Counted from the first letter of the stretch, positions 9,160-18,102 are shown. The stretch is 64,000 bases of DNA from Pseudoscardovia suis (GCF_002797875.1 NZ_PGFC01000003.1:124001-188000), one strand, 5' to 3'. The notes: generated from the sequence alone by a model not told the origin. A program made the numbers and translations.

Positions 9160-9676
9160 ACGTCTTGTCCTTTCCAACGGGCCGCGTGTGACACAACGGC
9201 CCGCGCATCATGCGGTGTCTGGGTTATCGTGCGTTCCGCAGCGCAGCCATGCCGATCCCAATTCGGCTGACATGCGCAGTGCACAGACGCGACGAGCGCA
9301 ATGCTGGCGCATGTATGCCCATGGCTTTCACGCGACCGTTCTCCGCATGTGTCCTCATGCGTCTTACCTCATGCGTGTCATCGTGTGTATCACCACATGG
9401 GGGATGTATCGGTGCGTCTTCTTACTGCGCGTGCCGCGTTTTCTGGCTTTCGCTGCGTGATTCTTGTGTCTTTCTTTGATTAACGCAATCCATTTTATCC
9501 GCTGTCATGCCCATGACCATGCATGGCGATGCCAGACACGCTGACGTGTCTCACCACATTGCGCAGACGAACACCATTGCGCGCGTGAACACATGTCGCA
9601 ACGTCAGGCGTTCACGCGTTCCGCCTGTGTTCTGGGGCTCTGCGCGCTGTGATTTTGAGCTCCGAGACTTTGTGCC
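9160..9676. other. Intergenic between the IMPase-like gene and dop
   Basis: No gene seen. A perfect 9-base inverted repeat, CGCGTGAAC/GTTCACGCG (9582-9618), lies 60 bases downstream of the dop stop and may help end dop transcription, although no T-tract follows it. The rest is unremarkable and presumably holds the promoter of the IMPase-like gene. Confidence 0.4.
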
Positions 9677-11380
9677 TTAGGATTCCGCCTTCCACGATTC
9701 GAGGAATCGCCGCGCCTGTTCGCCATAGGCTGATTCAGTGTGGCCGCAGGGGTCGGAGCAATCGATCACGTGCAAGGTCCCGCCCGTGTCGCGCACCGTG
9801 ATTCGGCTCCATCCTGCCGAATACACGGCCTGGGGGCATGATCCCACCAAGACGCCCCGTAGCCAGGCGCGGGTGTTTGCCGGAGGAGTCCCCGCGGCGG
9901 CAAGGATTTTCCGCGGTTCCACCAGGGACTGCGCACGCCGCCGCACCGTTTCGAATACCGACCCCTTGGGATCCAACGCCGCCCATGCGATGTCTATGGC
10001 ACGCAGGCGGGCATCGGACCACGGCAGCGAGCGCCTGTTGCGCAGCGATTGCATCACCTGCCATTTGAGCAGCCATTCCAACCTGCCCGCTTCATCGGAA
10101 AGCCCCAGTCGCTCGTCCTCGTCTGCGTTCATGACGCGCCCGATGTCCGTCAGCGCCACACCCCACATGTGCATGATGCGCGCCGTGTCTTCATCCGGCC
10201 ACAGAGGCTCCCCCACGGAGGTGCAGCCCCAGATCTGCGACGCAGCAGCATACACCTGGGAGCGCAACGCCACCTGTATCTGCCAGGCGGTGCGCGTGGT
10301 GCCGTCCGCCATCTGCAGCGGCACGCGCAGCGTCAGGTCATGCGACACCGTGTGCATGGCTTTCACGGGGTCGGCGAGGGTCAGATGCTGCAATGTCTGT
10401 GCGGTATCGAAGCCTGCGGCGTCCAGCGCCCCGGCAAGCCACACGACGATGGCGGTGGTGCCCAGCTTGAGGGCCTCCGGCACGTCCATGCGGTTGGCGT
10501 CGCCAGCGATCACATGGAACCGGCGGAATTGCTCCGTGGCATGGGATTCATCCCGTGTGTTGACGATCGGACGGTCGAATGTGGTCTGCAACCCGATTTT
10601 CGAGTGGAAGAAATCTGCCCTTTGGGACAGCTGGAAGCCCTCGCCCTCCGATTTCTCTCCAATGCCCACGCGCCCGGCACCGGTGAAGATCTGCCGGGTC
10701 ACCGCATGAGTGGTGAACAATGCCGCGATTGTGTCGAACGGCACGGCGCGGGGCATGAGGTAGTTTTCGTGAGCGCCCCAGCTGGCGCCCTTGCCGTCCG
10801 TGTTGTTGCGATGCAGCACGATGCTCCTGCCGGTGCGCTGGGAAGCGAGCCGCGCCGCACGGAGTATCAATTCGTCGCCCGCGCGGTCATACAGCAGTGC
10901 GTCGAAAGGACCGATGCATTCGGGCGCGGAATATTCGGGATGTGCATGGTCCACATAGATGCGCGCTCCGTTGGCCTGGAGCCGGTTTGTGGCGCGCAAC
11001 TGAGGGGAATCCGTCAGCATGCTCGGATCGGCTTGGGCGCGTTGCAGTCTCATGCCACGCGCATCGTTCACCGGATCCTCCATGCCGTAATCCCAGCGGA
11101 TTGCGGCAGCCTGTCCCTCACCTGCCGCGGCAATGACATCATGGCTCAGTTCGATGGGATTGGCATGGGGGTCGGTCTTGTCGCTGACGGCATATTCGGT
11201 CTCGATGCCGATGACGCCCATGGGGCTGCGTGCCGGTGATGCAGAGGAATGGTCTGGCGCCTTGCGCGGCCCTGGGGGGACGATGCCCTGCTGCGGATCG
11301 ATGCGCGCCGTTCCGCCGGCGGCATCCAAACCCGAATATGCCGTATCCGGATTCGTGTTTTCAGAGCTTTCAAGCGTCAT
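9677..11380 (-). CDS. dop: Depupylase/Pup deamidase Dop
   Basis: This is a homologue of PafA that removes Pup from tagged proteins and, where Pup ends in Gln, deamidates it. MGVIGIETEYAVSD (residues 54-67) is the conserved first motif; ARIYVDHAHPEYSAPE, LHRNNTDGKGASWGAHENYL and VNTRDE follow as in Dop. The start at 11380 gives 567 residues with a 53-residue polar N-terminal extension. It is chosen because it follows GGAGG and overlaps the arc stop as ATGA, although Met54 would give the usual Dop N-terminus. Because this Pup already ends in Glu, depupylation should be its only role here. Confidence 0.92.
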   Translation of the reverse strand: MTLESSENTNPDTAYSGLDAAGGTARIDPQQGIVPPGPRKAPDHSSASPARSPMGVIGIETEYAVSDKTDPHANPIELSHDVIAAAGEGQAAAIRWDYGMEDPVNDARGMRLQRAQADPSMLTDSPQLRATNRLQANGARIYVDHAHPEYSAPECIGPFDALLYDRAGDELILRAARLASQRTGRSIVLHRNNTDGKGASWGAHENYLMPRAVPFDTIAALFTTHAVTRQIFTGAGRVGIGEKSEGEGFQLSQRADFFHSKIGLQTTFDRPIVNTRDESHATEQFRRFHVIAGDANRMDVPEALKLGTTAIVVWLAGALDAAGFDTAQTLQHLTLADPVKAMHTVSHDLTLRVPLQMADGTTRTAWQIQVALRSQVYAAASQIWGCTSVGEPLWPDEDTARIMHMWGVALTDIGRVMNADEDERLGLSDEAGRLEWLLKWQVMQSLRNRRSLPWSDARLRAIDIAWAALDPKGSVFETVRRRAQSLVEPRKILAAAGTPPANTRAWLRGVLVGSCPQAVYSAGWSRITVRDTGGTLHVIDCSDPCGHTESAYGEQARRFLESWKAES

Positions 11381-12993
11381 TTGATGCCTCCGTCCTCCGT
11401 GAAGCTCGCACCACCGCCTGTGGGCACCGTGTCGCCCGAGGAGAGCACCACCTGCGCCACGTCGTCGCCAATGCCGGCGATGCGCGCCCACTGCTTCACA
11501 TTCTGCGACGTATACGCCTGACTTGCGGCATCCGAGGATTCGACGAATTCCTGCTGCACCGCCTCAAGCAGGTCGCGTTTGGTCAATGCCGCGGCCTCGT
11601 CCTGCCCCAAGGAACGCTTGAGCGCGCTCATCTTCGCACGGTCCACGATGCTGCGCAGCATCGCACCGGATGCCAACTCCGTCAGGAACACATCATGGCG
11701 CACGCCTTCCGAGTTGTACACGGCGCAGATGTGCCGGCGATGTGATTTCTCGTATACATCGTCCACCACCGCGTCGATGAGCCCCTCAACGGTCTCGCCC
11801 TGCGCTATAGGCAGGTCAGAGGTAATGTAACGGCCTAGGATATCCGCCGCTGCGGAACGATCCGGCCGATCGATGCGCACCTTGACGTCCAAGCGTCCCG
11901 GCCGCAACACAGCCGGGTCAATCATGTCCACGCGATTCGACGCGCCGATCACCACGACGTTGTGCAATGCTTCGATGCCATCGAGTTCGCTGAGGAACTG
12001 AGGCACGAGAGTCGTCTCCACGTCCGAGGACACACCACTGCCACGGGTGCGTAGCAACGAATCCATCTCATCGATGAACACGATGACCGGCACCCCTTGG
12101 GCCGCCCGTTCACGCGCCCGGGCGAACACAAGGCGCATGATGCGCTCCGCCTCGCCCACGTATTTGCTCAAAATCTCCGGCCCCTTGACCGACAGGAACA
12201 CGCCCGGCACCACACCTGCACGCCCGGAATCGCCAAAGCCTTGGGACAATGAGTGCGCGATGGCCTTGGCGATGAGGGTCTTGCCATTGCCAGGAGGACC
12301 ATACAACAGCACGCCCTGCGGGGGACGCAGACCGTAATGCTCATACAGGTCGCGATGCAGGAACGGCATCTCCACGGCATCCCGGATGCGTTCGATCTGG
12401 CGGTCGAGTCCGCCGATGTCGTCGAAGGTCACGTCCGGCGCCTCTTCGAGCACCAGATCGTCAACGTCTTCGCGTGGGAGCGTCTCCACGGCATATGCGC
12501 CTGTGGAATCCACCATCACGTCATCGCCCACCGCGATGTCGAGATCCGTCAGTGCAGCCCCGCGCAATGCGACGCTGCGCCCGCCGGCGGAATCCTCCAG
12601 CACCAGTCTGCCGGCGCCCAGCAAGCCTTTCACACGGCGCACGGAACCCGCGCGCGGCATTCCGCATGCCCGCACCAGCACCAGGCTGTCGTTGAGCAGC
12701 ACTTCCTCCCCCGGCTGGAGCCTGTCGACGCGCACCTGCGGCGACACCACCACGATCATGCGGCGCGTTCCTTGCGCGACTTCAGCTGTGGCCTTCTGCT
12801 CCCCGCGATCGATCTTGGCTTCATCCACCCGTATGAACATCGCATACGTCATCGGCGGATGCGCCAAATCGTTGAGCCGCGTGCGGGCGTCGCTCAGCTC
12901 CTTGCCCGCCTTCGTCAAAGCCGCGGCAAGGGCATGATTGCGTTCCCTCAATGCATCGAGCTGCTCGGCAAGATCCTCCACTCGATCGACCAT
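11377..12993 (-). CDS. arc: AAA+ ATPase ARC/Mpa of the Pup system
   Basis: A 538-residue hexameric AAA+ unfoldase that recognises pupylated proteins. An N-terminal coiled coil (about residues 3-45, the Pup-binding part), tandem OB-like beta region (about 75-165) and one AAA domain are visible: Walker A GPPGNGKT at 232-239, Walker B VIVFIDEMD at 303-311. Proteasome-containing actinobacteria have a C-terminal Gln-Tyr-Leu-type tail on Mpa that docks to the 20S core; this protein ends in Asp-Gly-Gly-Ile-Lys and lacks it. No prcA/prcB genes are in the window. Its partner, if any, is therefore unlikely to be a 20S proteasome. It is the first gene of the arc-dop pair. Confidence 0.93.
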   Translation of the reverse strand: MVDRVEDLAEQLDALRERNHALAAALTKAGKELSDARTRLNDLAHPPMTYAMFIRVDEAKIDRGEQKATAEVAQGTRRMIVVVSPQVRVDRLQPGEEVLLNDSLVLVRACGMPRAGSVRRVKGLLGAGRLVLEDSAGGRSVALRGAALTDLDIAVGDDVMVDSTGAYAVETLPREDVDDLVLEEAPDVTFDDIGGLDRQIERIRDAVEMPFLHRDLYEHYGLRPPQGVLLYGPPGNGKTLIAKAIAHSLSQGFGDSGRAGVVPGVFLSVKGPEILSKYVGEAERIMRLVFARARERAAQGVPVIVFIDEMDSLLRTRGSGVSSDVETTLVPQFLSELDGIEALHNVVVIGASNRVDMIDPAVLRPGRLDVKVRIDRPDRSAAADILGRYITSDLPIAQGETVEGLIDAVVDDVYEKSHRRHICAVYNSEGVRHDVFLTELASGAMLRSIVDRAKMSALKRSLGQDEAAALTKRDLLEAVQQEFVESSDAASQAYTSQNVKQWARIAGIGDDVAQVVLSSGDTVPTGGGASFTEDGGIK

Positions 12994-13574
12994 GTTCGCT
13001 CCTTGCTCGTCCGATTGAGCCCTTTCTTTGAGCTCAAGCGATTCAGGCCATCGCAGCCTGCCATACCAGCCTATACAAACCGCGGCGCAAACCGAAAGCC
13101 GATTCTTCGCGCCGCACGTCGCTTTGACTCTAGCGTGCGTGCGTTGATGCCGCTGTGTGTGTCGGCCTTGCGGCGCATCCTGACTTCACTGTTTGCCTTG
13201 GCTCCACTGCTGATCTTGTCTTCACGACTGATCTGTGTTCCGCTGCGCGCGGCACGCCTTTCCCAATATTCAGCCCACGTGTAGAATCGTTATGTTTTCC
13301 GTTTGTGTTTCCCGTAGAAAACGCGCGGACCATCGCATGTCATCTGCGTGCGACGCACCCCGGCTTGTGCCTTGGCCGAAACTGCCATCGACGAACCGGC
13401 CTCAGGACAACGCGCGTCGACCAACAGACACAGGCAAACCAACGCATAACAAAACGGCAGATAACCAACTGACAACCAACCGGCAACGACGCAACAGACA
13501 CACCGCGCCGATTGCACGCACACAATTCGCCGCCCGCGCACCACGCGCAGACCGGCACAACACGAAAGCGACAA
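12994..13574. other. Intergenic between divergent arc and serB
   Basis: No gene, and no named element recognised. It must contain the arc promoter and the serB promoter. The 13410-13570 part is rich in ACA/CAA runs. Confidence 0.4.
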
Positions 13575-14243
13575 ATGACCCAGCCCCTGCACACCAACGC
13601 CACGCCATCGCGCCTTGTGGTGATGGATATCGATTCCACGCTCATTGACGAGGAGGTCATTGACCTTCTGGGCGAAGCCTCTGGCCATGGGGACCTCATT
13701 GCGGGCATCACCGAGCGCGCCATGCGAGGCGAAATCGACTTCAAGCAGGCGCTGCGCGAACGCGTCGCCCTTCTCAAGGGACTGTCCACCGATGTGTTCG
13801 ACCGCGTGCTGTCGCAGACGCATTTCACCAATGGCGCGCTTGACTTCGTGGACGAATGCCATAGGCGCGGATGGAAGGTCGGAGTGGTGTCCGGTGGATT
13901 CCATGAAGTCGCTGATTCACTTGTGGAACGGGCGCACCTCGATCATTGCCTCGCCAACAGGCTCATGGTGCGCGACGGCCGTCTCACGGGTGAAGTGGAC
14001 GGCGACATCGTGACGAAGGAATCAAAACTGGCCGCATTGCGCGCGTGGGCTCGATCGGATGGCGTGCCGATGGATCGCACCATCGCCATCGGCGACGGTG
14101 CGAACGACATCCCGATGATTCTCGCTTCCGGCATCGGCATCGCGTTCTGCGCCAAGCCCGTGGTGCAGCAAGCCGCACCCCACAGCATCACGCAACGCGA
14201 CCTGCGCCTCGCCCTGCCCATCATCGACGCAGAAGACCGCTGA
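13575..14243 (+). CDS. serB: Phosphoserine phosphatase
   Basis: This enzyme removes phosphate from L-phosphoserine in the last step of serine synthesis. It is a HAD-superfamily enzyme of 222 residues: motif I VVMDIDSTLIDEE (residues 14-26, two catalytic Asp), motif II VVSGGFHEV, and motif IV IAIGDGANDIPM. It lacks the N-terminal ACT domains found in some actinobacterial SerB proteins. The start at 13575 follows GAAAGCGACAA; the frame is open further upstream, but that part is not protein-like. It appears monocistronic and is followed by a tandem repeat. Confidence 0.92.
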   Translation: MTQPLHTNATPSRLVVMDIDSTLIDEEVIDLLGEASGHGDLIAGITERAMRGEIDFKQALRERVALLKGLSTDVFDRVLSQTHFTNGALDFVDECHRRGWKVGVVSGGFHEVADSLVERAHLDHCLANRLMVRDGRLTGEVDGDIVTKESKLAALRAWARSDGVPMDRTIAIGDGANDIPMILASGIGIAFCAKPVVQQAAPHSITQRDLRLALPIIDAEDR

Positions 14244-14340
14244 GGCCGAATACTGGAGCCAAACACCTGAAGCCGAAACCTGAAGCCAACACCGTGCTGG
14301 CAGGCGGATGCAAGGGGACGCGAGGAATGCTCATGGCATG

Positions 14341-14490
14341 TCGCGTCTGCGTTTGTCTGCGTTTGTCTGCGTTTGTCTGCGTTTGTCTGCGTTTGTCTGC
14401 GTTTGTCTGCGTTTGTCTGCGTTTGTCTGCGTTTGTCTGCGTTTGTCTGCGTTTGTCTGCGTTTGTCTGCGTTTGTCTGCGTTCGTTCGC
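14341..14490. repeat. 13-copy 10-bp tandem repeat
   Basis: Thirteen exact copies of GTTTGTCTGC run from 14351 to 14480, with one degenerate copy at each end (14341-14350 and 14481-14490). The unit is close to one helical turn. The array starts about 100 bases after the serB stop. Reading frames through it are spurious because 10 is not a multiple of three. Such arrays are commonly length-variable between strains. Confidence 0.97.
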
Positions 14491-14911
14491 TGGGCGTCAG
14501 CCCGATTGCCCCTGTCGCGATTCTGTTTGTTAGCACGAAAATGCATATCGGTCAAGTAAACATCTCGAACAGAAATATCGAAAATTTACCTACGCAAACA
14601 TGGATGATTCCCCCGCTGTCAGCAATCGTCGCGACGTCGACCTTTCGTCTCTGAGCCATTCAAAGCTACGTTGATAATCGAACGTTTTACCCATCGTTTG
14701 ACATTCTCGGATTGTTCGAGCGACACGCCGCGACACGCCTTGGAATTGCAACGGTAAGCAGCCATGGCGACACGCCGAGCGGGTAAGTTTTTCCTTCACC
14801 GTCATTGATTACGCGCGATGGACTTTCAGACTTTGCCCAGATTGTCAATTGGGCAAGAAAAGCCACTTATCCCAAGGGTTTCCGCCGCTTACTCACGCTT
14901 GTTTTCAGTAT
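14491..14911. other. AT-richer intergenic stretch without a recognised gene
   Basis: GC content drops visibly after about 14530. Three copies of GCGACACGCC occur between 14715 and 14780. A stem TTGCCCA/TGGGCAA with an inner ATT/AAT pairing lies at 14833-14856. Short ORFs exist on both strands, but none has a ribosome-binding site or a recognisable product. Confidence 0.4.
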
Positions 14912-14927
14912 TGTTTACTAGTAAACA
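14912..14927. promoter_or_regulatory. 16-bp perfect palindrome, operator-like
   Basis: TGTTTACTAGTAAACA is its own reverse complement. It ends three bases before a candidate -35 box (14931), where a repressor or activator would be expected to bind. No regulator gene is adjacent. Confidence 0.5.
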
Positions 14928-14930
14928 GAC

Positions 14931-14958
14931 TTGTTTGCATAATTTTTCATTATACAAT
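14931..14958 (+). promoter_or_regulatory. Candidate promoter of the structured RNA
   Basis: TTGTTT (14931-14936) and TACAAT (14953-14958) are 16 bases apart in a very AT-rich context. The -10 matches the consensus at five of six bases; the -35 is weaker. A second, weaker pair is TTTACT (14980) and TACTCC (15003). Confidence 0.45.
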
Positions 14959-14964
14959 TCACAA

Positions 14965-15355
14965 TTTTTTGTGTACTTCTTTACTAATTATTTTGATTTG
15001 TGTACTCCATAAGGAAGTTCGACGGCTATAGTTAAAGGCAACAGCAAAGAGCAACTCCATTAACACTTTGCTGGGATGAGAATTTAACTGCGGTTCAAGA
15101 GCCGCAAGCGTCAATCACTTCGGTGGTTGTAAAACAAAGGGTCTATTTTCAACTCCCTATCACTCGGATTCTTTGTTTATGCGCTTGTGAGGACGGTATC
15201 GCAGCCGGAAGCATGAGGTTTTGTCTCTCCCTTTCCCCTCTACGCTTCCAGATTCTCGACAGGCAGGATTCGTTCTGCCGGATCCTGCGACAATGATGTC
15301 GCGGAGATTCTTTGAGTGGCCGCCATCTACTCCGGATGGCGGCCCTTTTCTTTTC
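14965..15355 (+). ncRNA. Candidate structured non-coding RNA, family not recognised
   Basis: No ORF fits, but the plus strand folds into a chain of clean stems. Nested CAGCAAAG/CTTTGCTG (15042-15073) lies inside AGTTAAA/TTTAACT (15030-15089). Then come GCGGTT/AGCCGC (15090-15105); CAATCAC/GTGGTTG closed by a TTCG loop (15112-15129); AAACAAAG/CTTTGTTT (15132-15178); GGAAGC/GCTTCC with inner GAGG/CCTC (15207-15249); GGCAGGA/TTCTGCC with a second TTCG loop (15262-15279); and GCGACA/TGTCGC (15287-15302). A terminator ends it. Two UUCG tetraloops and T-tract termination on this strand argue for a real transcript of about 350-390 bases. tmRNA, RNase P RNA, 6S, T-box and known riboswitch cores were looked for and not seen. 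The next gene, rsmB, is on the other strand, so it is not a 5' leader. Confidence 0.65.
15318..15355 (+). terminator. Strong terminator of the structured RNA
   Basis: A 10-bp GC-rich stem, GGCCGCCATC/GATGGCGGCC, with a 7-base loop is followed by TTTTCTTTTC. The T-tract is on the plus strand, so it ends a plus-strand transcript and not rsmB. Confidence 0.88.
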
Positions 15356-15356
15356 T

Positions 15357-16952
15357 CTACCGCACGCGGCGCAACACGGCGATGAACATCTGGTCAGTGT
15401 CGTGAATCTGTTCGAACAGCTGCACATCGCCGGAGCCTTCCGGCACGGGGATGCGCGCGCCATCGCGCACCACGCGTTTCAAAATGCCCCGGGCATCGCA
15501 ACGAACGGCGGTGACATCGGCATTCTCCGTGGCATCGGCAAGCACCGCGTCCACCACACGGACGGTTTCATCCAGCACCGGCGAGCAGGTCACGTATGCC
15601 ACGACCCCTCCGGGGCGCACCGCCCTCAAAGCAGAGGCCAACAGTCCTTTTTGCACTTCCGTCAGCGCGGCAATGTCTTCGGCCTGCTTGCGCCATCGCG
15701 CCTCAGGCCTGCGACGCAAGGCGCCAAGCCCCGAGCAGGGCGCATCCACCAGGACTCTGTCAAAGGCTCCCGGCATTGCCTTGCCGAACGCCGCGCCATC
15801 GCGTTCACTCACCTGATCGATGCCTTCCGGCACCGCGCTCACGTTCTCTCGCACCAATTGTGCACGATGATGGGATGGCTCGTTTGCCGTCACCTTGGCG
15901 CCACGCAGCGCCGCAAGACTGGCCAGCAACGCCGTTTTGCCGCCCGGCCCGGCGCACATGTCAAGCCACCGCACATCAGGGTTCTCGGCGATGTCTGCAG
16001 ATGCATCACCGATCGAGCGTCCACCCGCCACAGGTTCCAGTGGCGCGGCCGCTAACACCAATGCGGCCAACTGGGACCCTTCATCCTCCACACCGGCACG
16101 ATGCGATTGCACGGCGGCGACCGCCTGCGGCGCCACTGCCCTGACACGCAGCGCATAGGGGCTCCACATCCCGGGCTCGCAGTGTGCATCCGGCGGAAGC
16201 TCAGCGCGCAGATCATCCACCGTAATGAGGCCCGGACGGGCGACAAGCGTCACAGCAGGCGGCTCATTGTCGCGTTCGAGCATCGCGCCAAGATCCATGC
16301 CGTACGCCGCTGAATCCGCATAGCCCGACGCCTTCCATGAGTCTTCGAGTTCACGCACCACCCAATCCGGATGGCTGTATCGAACACCCAGTCGTTGCAC
16401 GGCATCCGCCTTCGGTATGCGGGACACCACGATGGACTCCCACTCCTTGCGGTCGCGCCCCACGATGCGATGCATCACAGCGTTGACGAAACCACCGGCA
16501 TGCGCACCCACACGTCTCTTGGCAAGCGCCACCGTGCACGAAACCGCAGCATGATCAGGCACCCCTAGGAACAGCGCTTGGTAGGCGCCAAGCCGCAACA
16601 CGGTCAGGCATGAAGCATCGATTGCATCGGCATCGCGACGCGCTGCAGCGCACACAATGGCATCAAGCAAGCGCATCCAACGCAGCGTGCCATACACCAG
16701 ATCGGTGGTGAACGCACGATCCCTCGCGCTCATGCCGCTCGCCGCCACAACCTTCGGTGTCAGCAGGTTCACATACGCGTCTTCGCCCAGCACGTCCGAA
16801 AGAATATCGAACGCCACCACGCGCGGATCGGCCGCCGTGCGCTGTTGAGACGCATGACCTTTTTCACGGCTCTGTGCGTGGCCATGTGCATGGCTTTTTG
16901 CATGGCTCTGTGCACGCGTCCGCGGATGCCGCGAAGCGTTCGGATCAGTCAC
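15357..16952 (-). CDS. rsmB: 16S rRNA (cytosine-C5)-methyltransferase RsmB
   Basis: The family methylates C967 (E. coli numbering) of 16S rRNA. The 531-residue protein has a His/Ser-rich variable N-terminus (residues 1-40), an NusB-like RNA-binding domain (about 42-190) and a Rossmann methyltransferase domain. That domain has SAM motif MCAGPGGKTALL, VDAPCSGLGALRRRPEARW with one catalytic Cys, and VAYVTCSP with the other. It overlaps the end of fmt by eight bases, the usual fmt-rsmB arrangement. Confidence 0.93.
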   Translation of the reverse strand: MTDPNASRHPRTRAQSHAKSHAHGHAQSREKGHASQQRTAADPRVVAFDILSDVLGEDAYVNLLTPKVVAASGMSARDRAFTTDLVYGTLRWMRLLDAIVCAAARRDADAIDASCLTVLRLGAYQALFLGVPDHAAVSCTVALAKRRVGAHAGGFVNAVMHRIVGRDRKEWESIVVSRIPKADAVQRLGVRYSHPDWVVRELEDSWKASGYADSAAYGMDLGAMLERDNEPPAVTLVARPGLITVDDLRAELPPDAHCEPGMWSPYALRVRAVAPQAVAAVQSHRAGVEDEGSQLAALVLAAAPLEPVAGGRSIGDASADIAENPDVRWLDMCAGPGGKTALLASLAALRGAKVTANEPSHHRAQLVRENVSAVPEGIDQVSERDGAAFGKAMPGAFDRVLVDAPCSGLGALRRRPEARWRKQAEDIAALTEVQKGLLASALRAVRPGGVVAYVTCSPVLDETVRVVDAVLADATENADVTAVRCDARGILKRVVRDGARIPVPEGSGDVQLFEQIHDTDQMFIAVLRRVR

Positions 16953-17934
16953 AATACGCCTCCGGGGTCAGATGGGCGCCGCGCGCCCAATCGGCGGCGG
17001 GCATACTGCGTTTGCCTTGCGGTTTCACACGCAGCAGTTCCAATGGCTGTGTGCGCGTGCACACCCACACGTGCTTTTTGCTCGTCACGAGCGCACCGGG
17101 TTTGCCCTGCGCAAGCTGCTGCGCGACGTCGGCAGGCACTGTGGAGACATCATCGACCGGTCGGGCTTCATCCACATGCAGTTTGACTCCGGCAGCGTCT
17201 GCTTCCGAGGCACTGGAATGCACCATGCACCATGCGCCCGGCTCAGGCGTGCAGGCGCGAATCTGACGGTCCGCCGCGAACACCGGCACATCGAATCGAA
17301 TGCGGGCGTCATCGGTGCGGATCTTCGCCGCCACTTCAAACGCCCCCGGCTCTTGAGGCACGAGTACTGCGCGGCCTTGCGCCACGAGTTCCATCGCTGA
17401 GCACAGCAGATGGCCGCCGTCTTCGGCAAGGCGCGCGAAAAGCTCTCCGCTTGTTTCATGCGCACCGATTTCCGTCGTGCTCTGGGCAAGGATCGGTCCT
17501 TCGTCCATGCCTTCCGTGATGCGGAACACGGTGACGCCGGTCAGCGTATCACCGGACCAGATGGCGCGCTGCACCGGGGCGGCGCCACGCCATTGCGGCA
17601 GCAGGGAGAAATGGAGGTTATACCAGCCTTGCGGCATGGCGGCAAGCACTTGGGCACTCAGGATGTTGCCGTATGCCACGACTGCAGCGGCCTGGGCGCC
17701 AAACGCCGTCAGATCCTCAAGGAATCCCGGGTCGCGGGGATTCTTGTCAAGCACCGGGATGCCCAGTTCCTGCGCCGCGACCTTGACAGGGCTGGGAGCC
17801 AGCTTCCTGCCTCGGCCTTGTGGCGCATCCGGACGGGTGAGCACGCCCACAACCTCAATGTCACCGCCGGCCTGGGCAAGCAGCCGCAGCGAGGCGACCG
17901 CCACGTCAGGCGTCCCAGCAAACAAAATCCTCAT
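16945..17934 (-). CDS. fmt: Methionyl-tRNA formyltransferase
   Basis: It transfers a formyl group from 10-formyl-THF to Met-tRNA(fMet) for translation initiation. The 329-residue protein starts MRILFAGTPDVAVASL behind TAAGGAGCG. It has the formyl-THF motif LLPQWRGAAPVQRAI near residues 112-126 and TGVTVFRITEGMDEGPI next, with the C-terminal OB-like domain after. It is co-directional with rsmB and overlaps it. Confidence 0.95.
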   Translation of the reverse strand: MRILFAGTPDVAVASLRLLAQAGGDIEVVGVLTRPDAPQGRGRKLAPSPVKVAAQELGIPVLDKNPRDPGFLEDLTAFGAQAAAVVAYGNILSAQVLAAMPQGWYNLHFSLLPQWRGAAPVQRAIWSGDTLTGVTVFRITEGMDEGPILAQSTTEIGAHETSGELFARLAEDGGHLLCSAMELVAQGRAVLVPQEPGAFEVAAKIRTDDARIRFDVPVFAADRQIRACTPEPGAWCMVHSSASEADAAGVKLHVDEARPVDDVSTVPADVAQQLAQGKPGALVTSKKHVWVCTRTQPLELLRVKPQGKRSMPAADWARGAHLTPEAYCD

Positions 17935-18102
17935 AAACGCTCCTTAAACCTAAACTCAAAACCTTAAACTCACGGCGCCAATGGCCGTCTGCACACACGG
18001 CAGCAGCGGATGGCGCTGCCGCTTGCAGCAGCAACGGCTGCGCTCAATGCATGGAGACGCGCCGATCTCGGCGACCGGCATACGCCCATGCGGCGAATGG
18101 AA

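Noticed and set aside
10049-11239. 396-residue plus-strand ORF inside dop
   Set aside because: Antisense to dop, no ribosome-binding site, no family resemblance.
14308-14559. Repetitive peptide ORFs on both strands of the 10-bp repeat
   Set aside because: A 10-bp unit cycles through all frames, so open frames there reflect the repeat and not selection.
14818-15012. 64-residue ORF in the AT-rich region before the structured RNA
   Set aside because: It spans the palindrome and promoter candidates, has no ribosome-binding site and is explained by low GC content.
15030-15302. tmRNA, RNase P RNA or T-box identity for the structured RNA
   Set aside because: No tRNA-like end, no P4 core sequence and no AGGGUGG-type T-box; the downstream gene is on the opposite strand.
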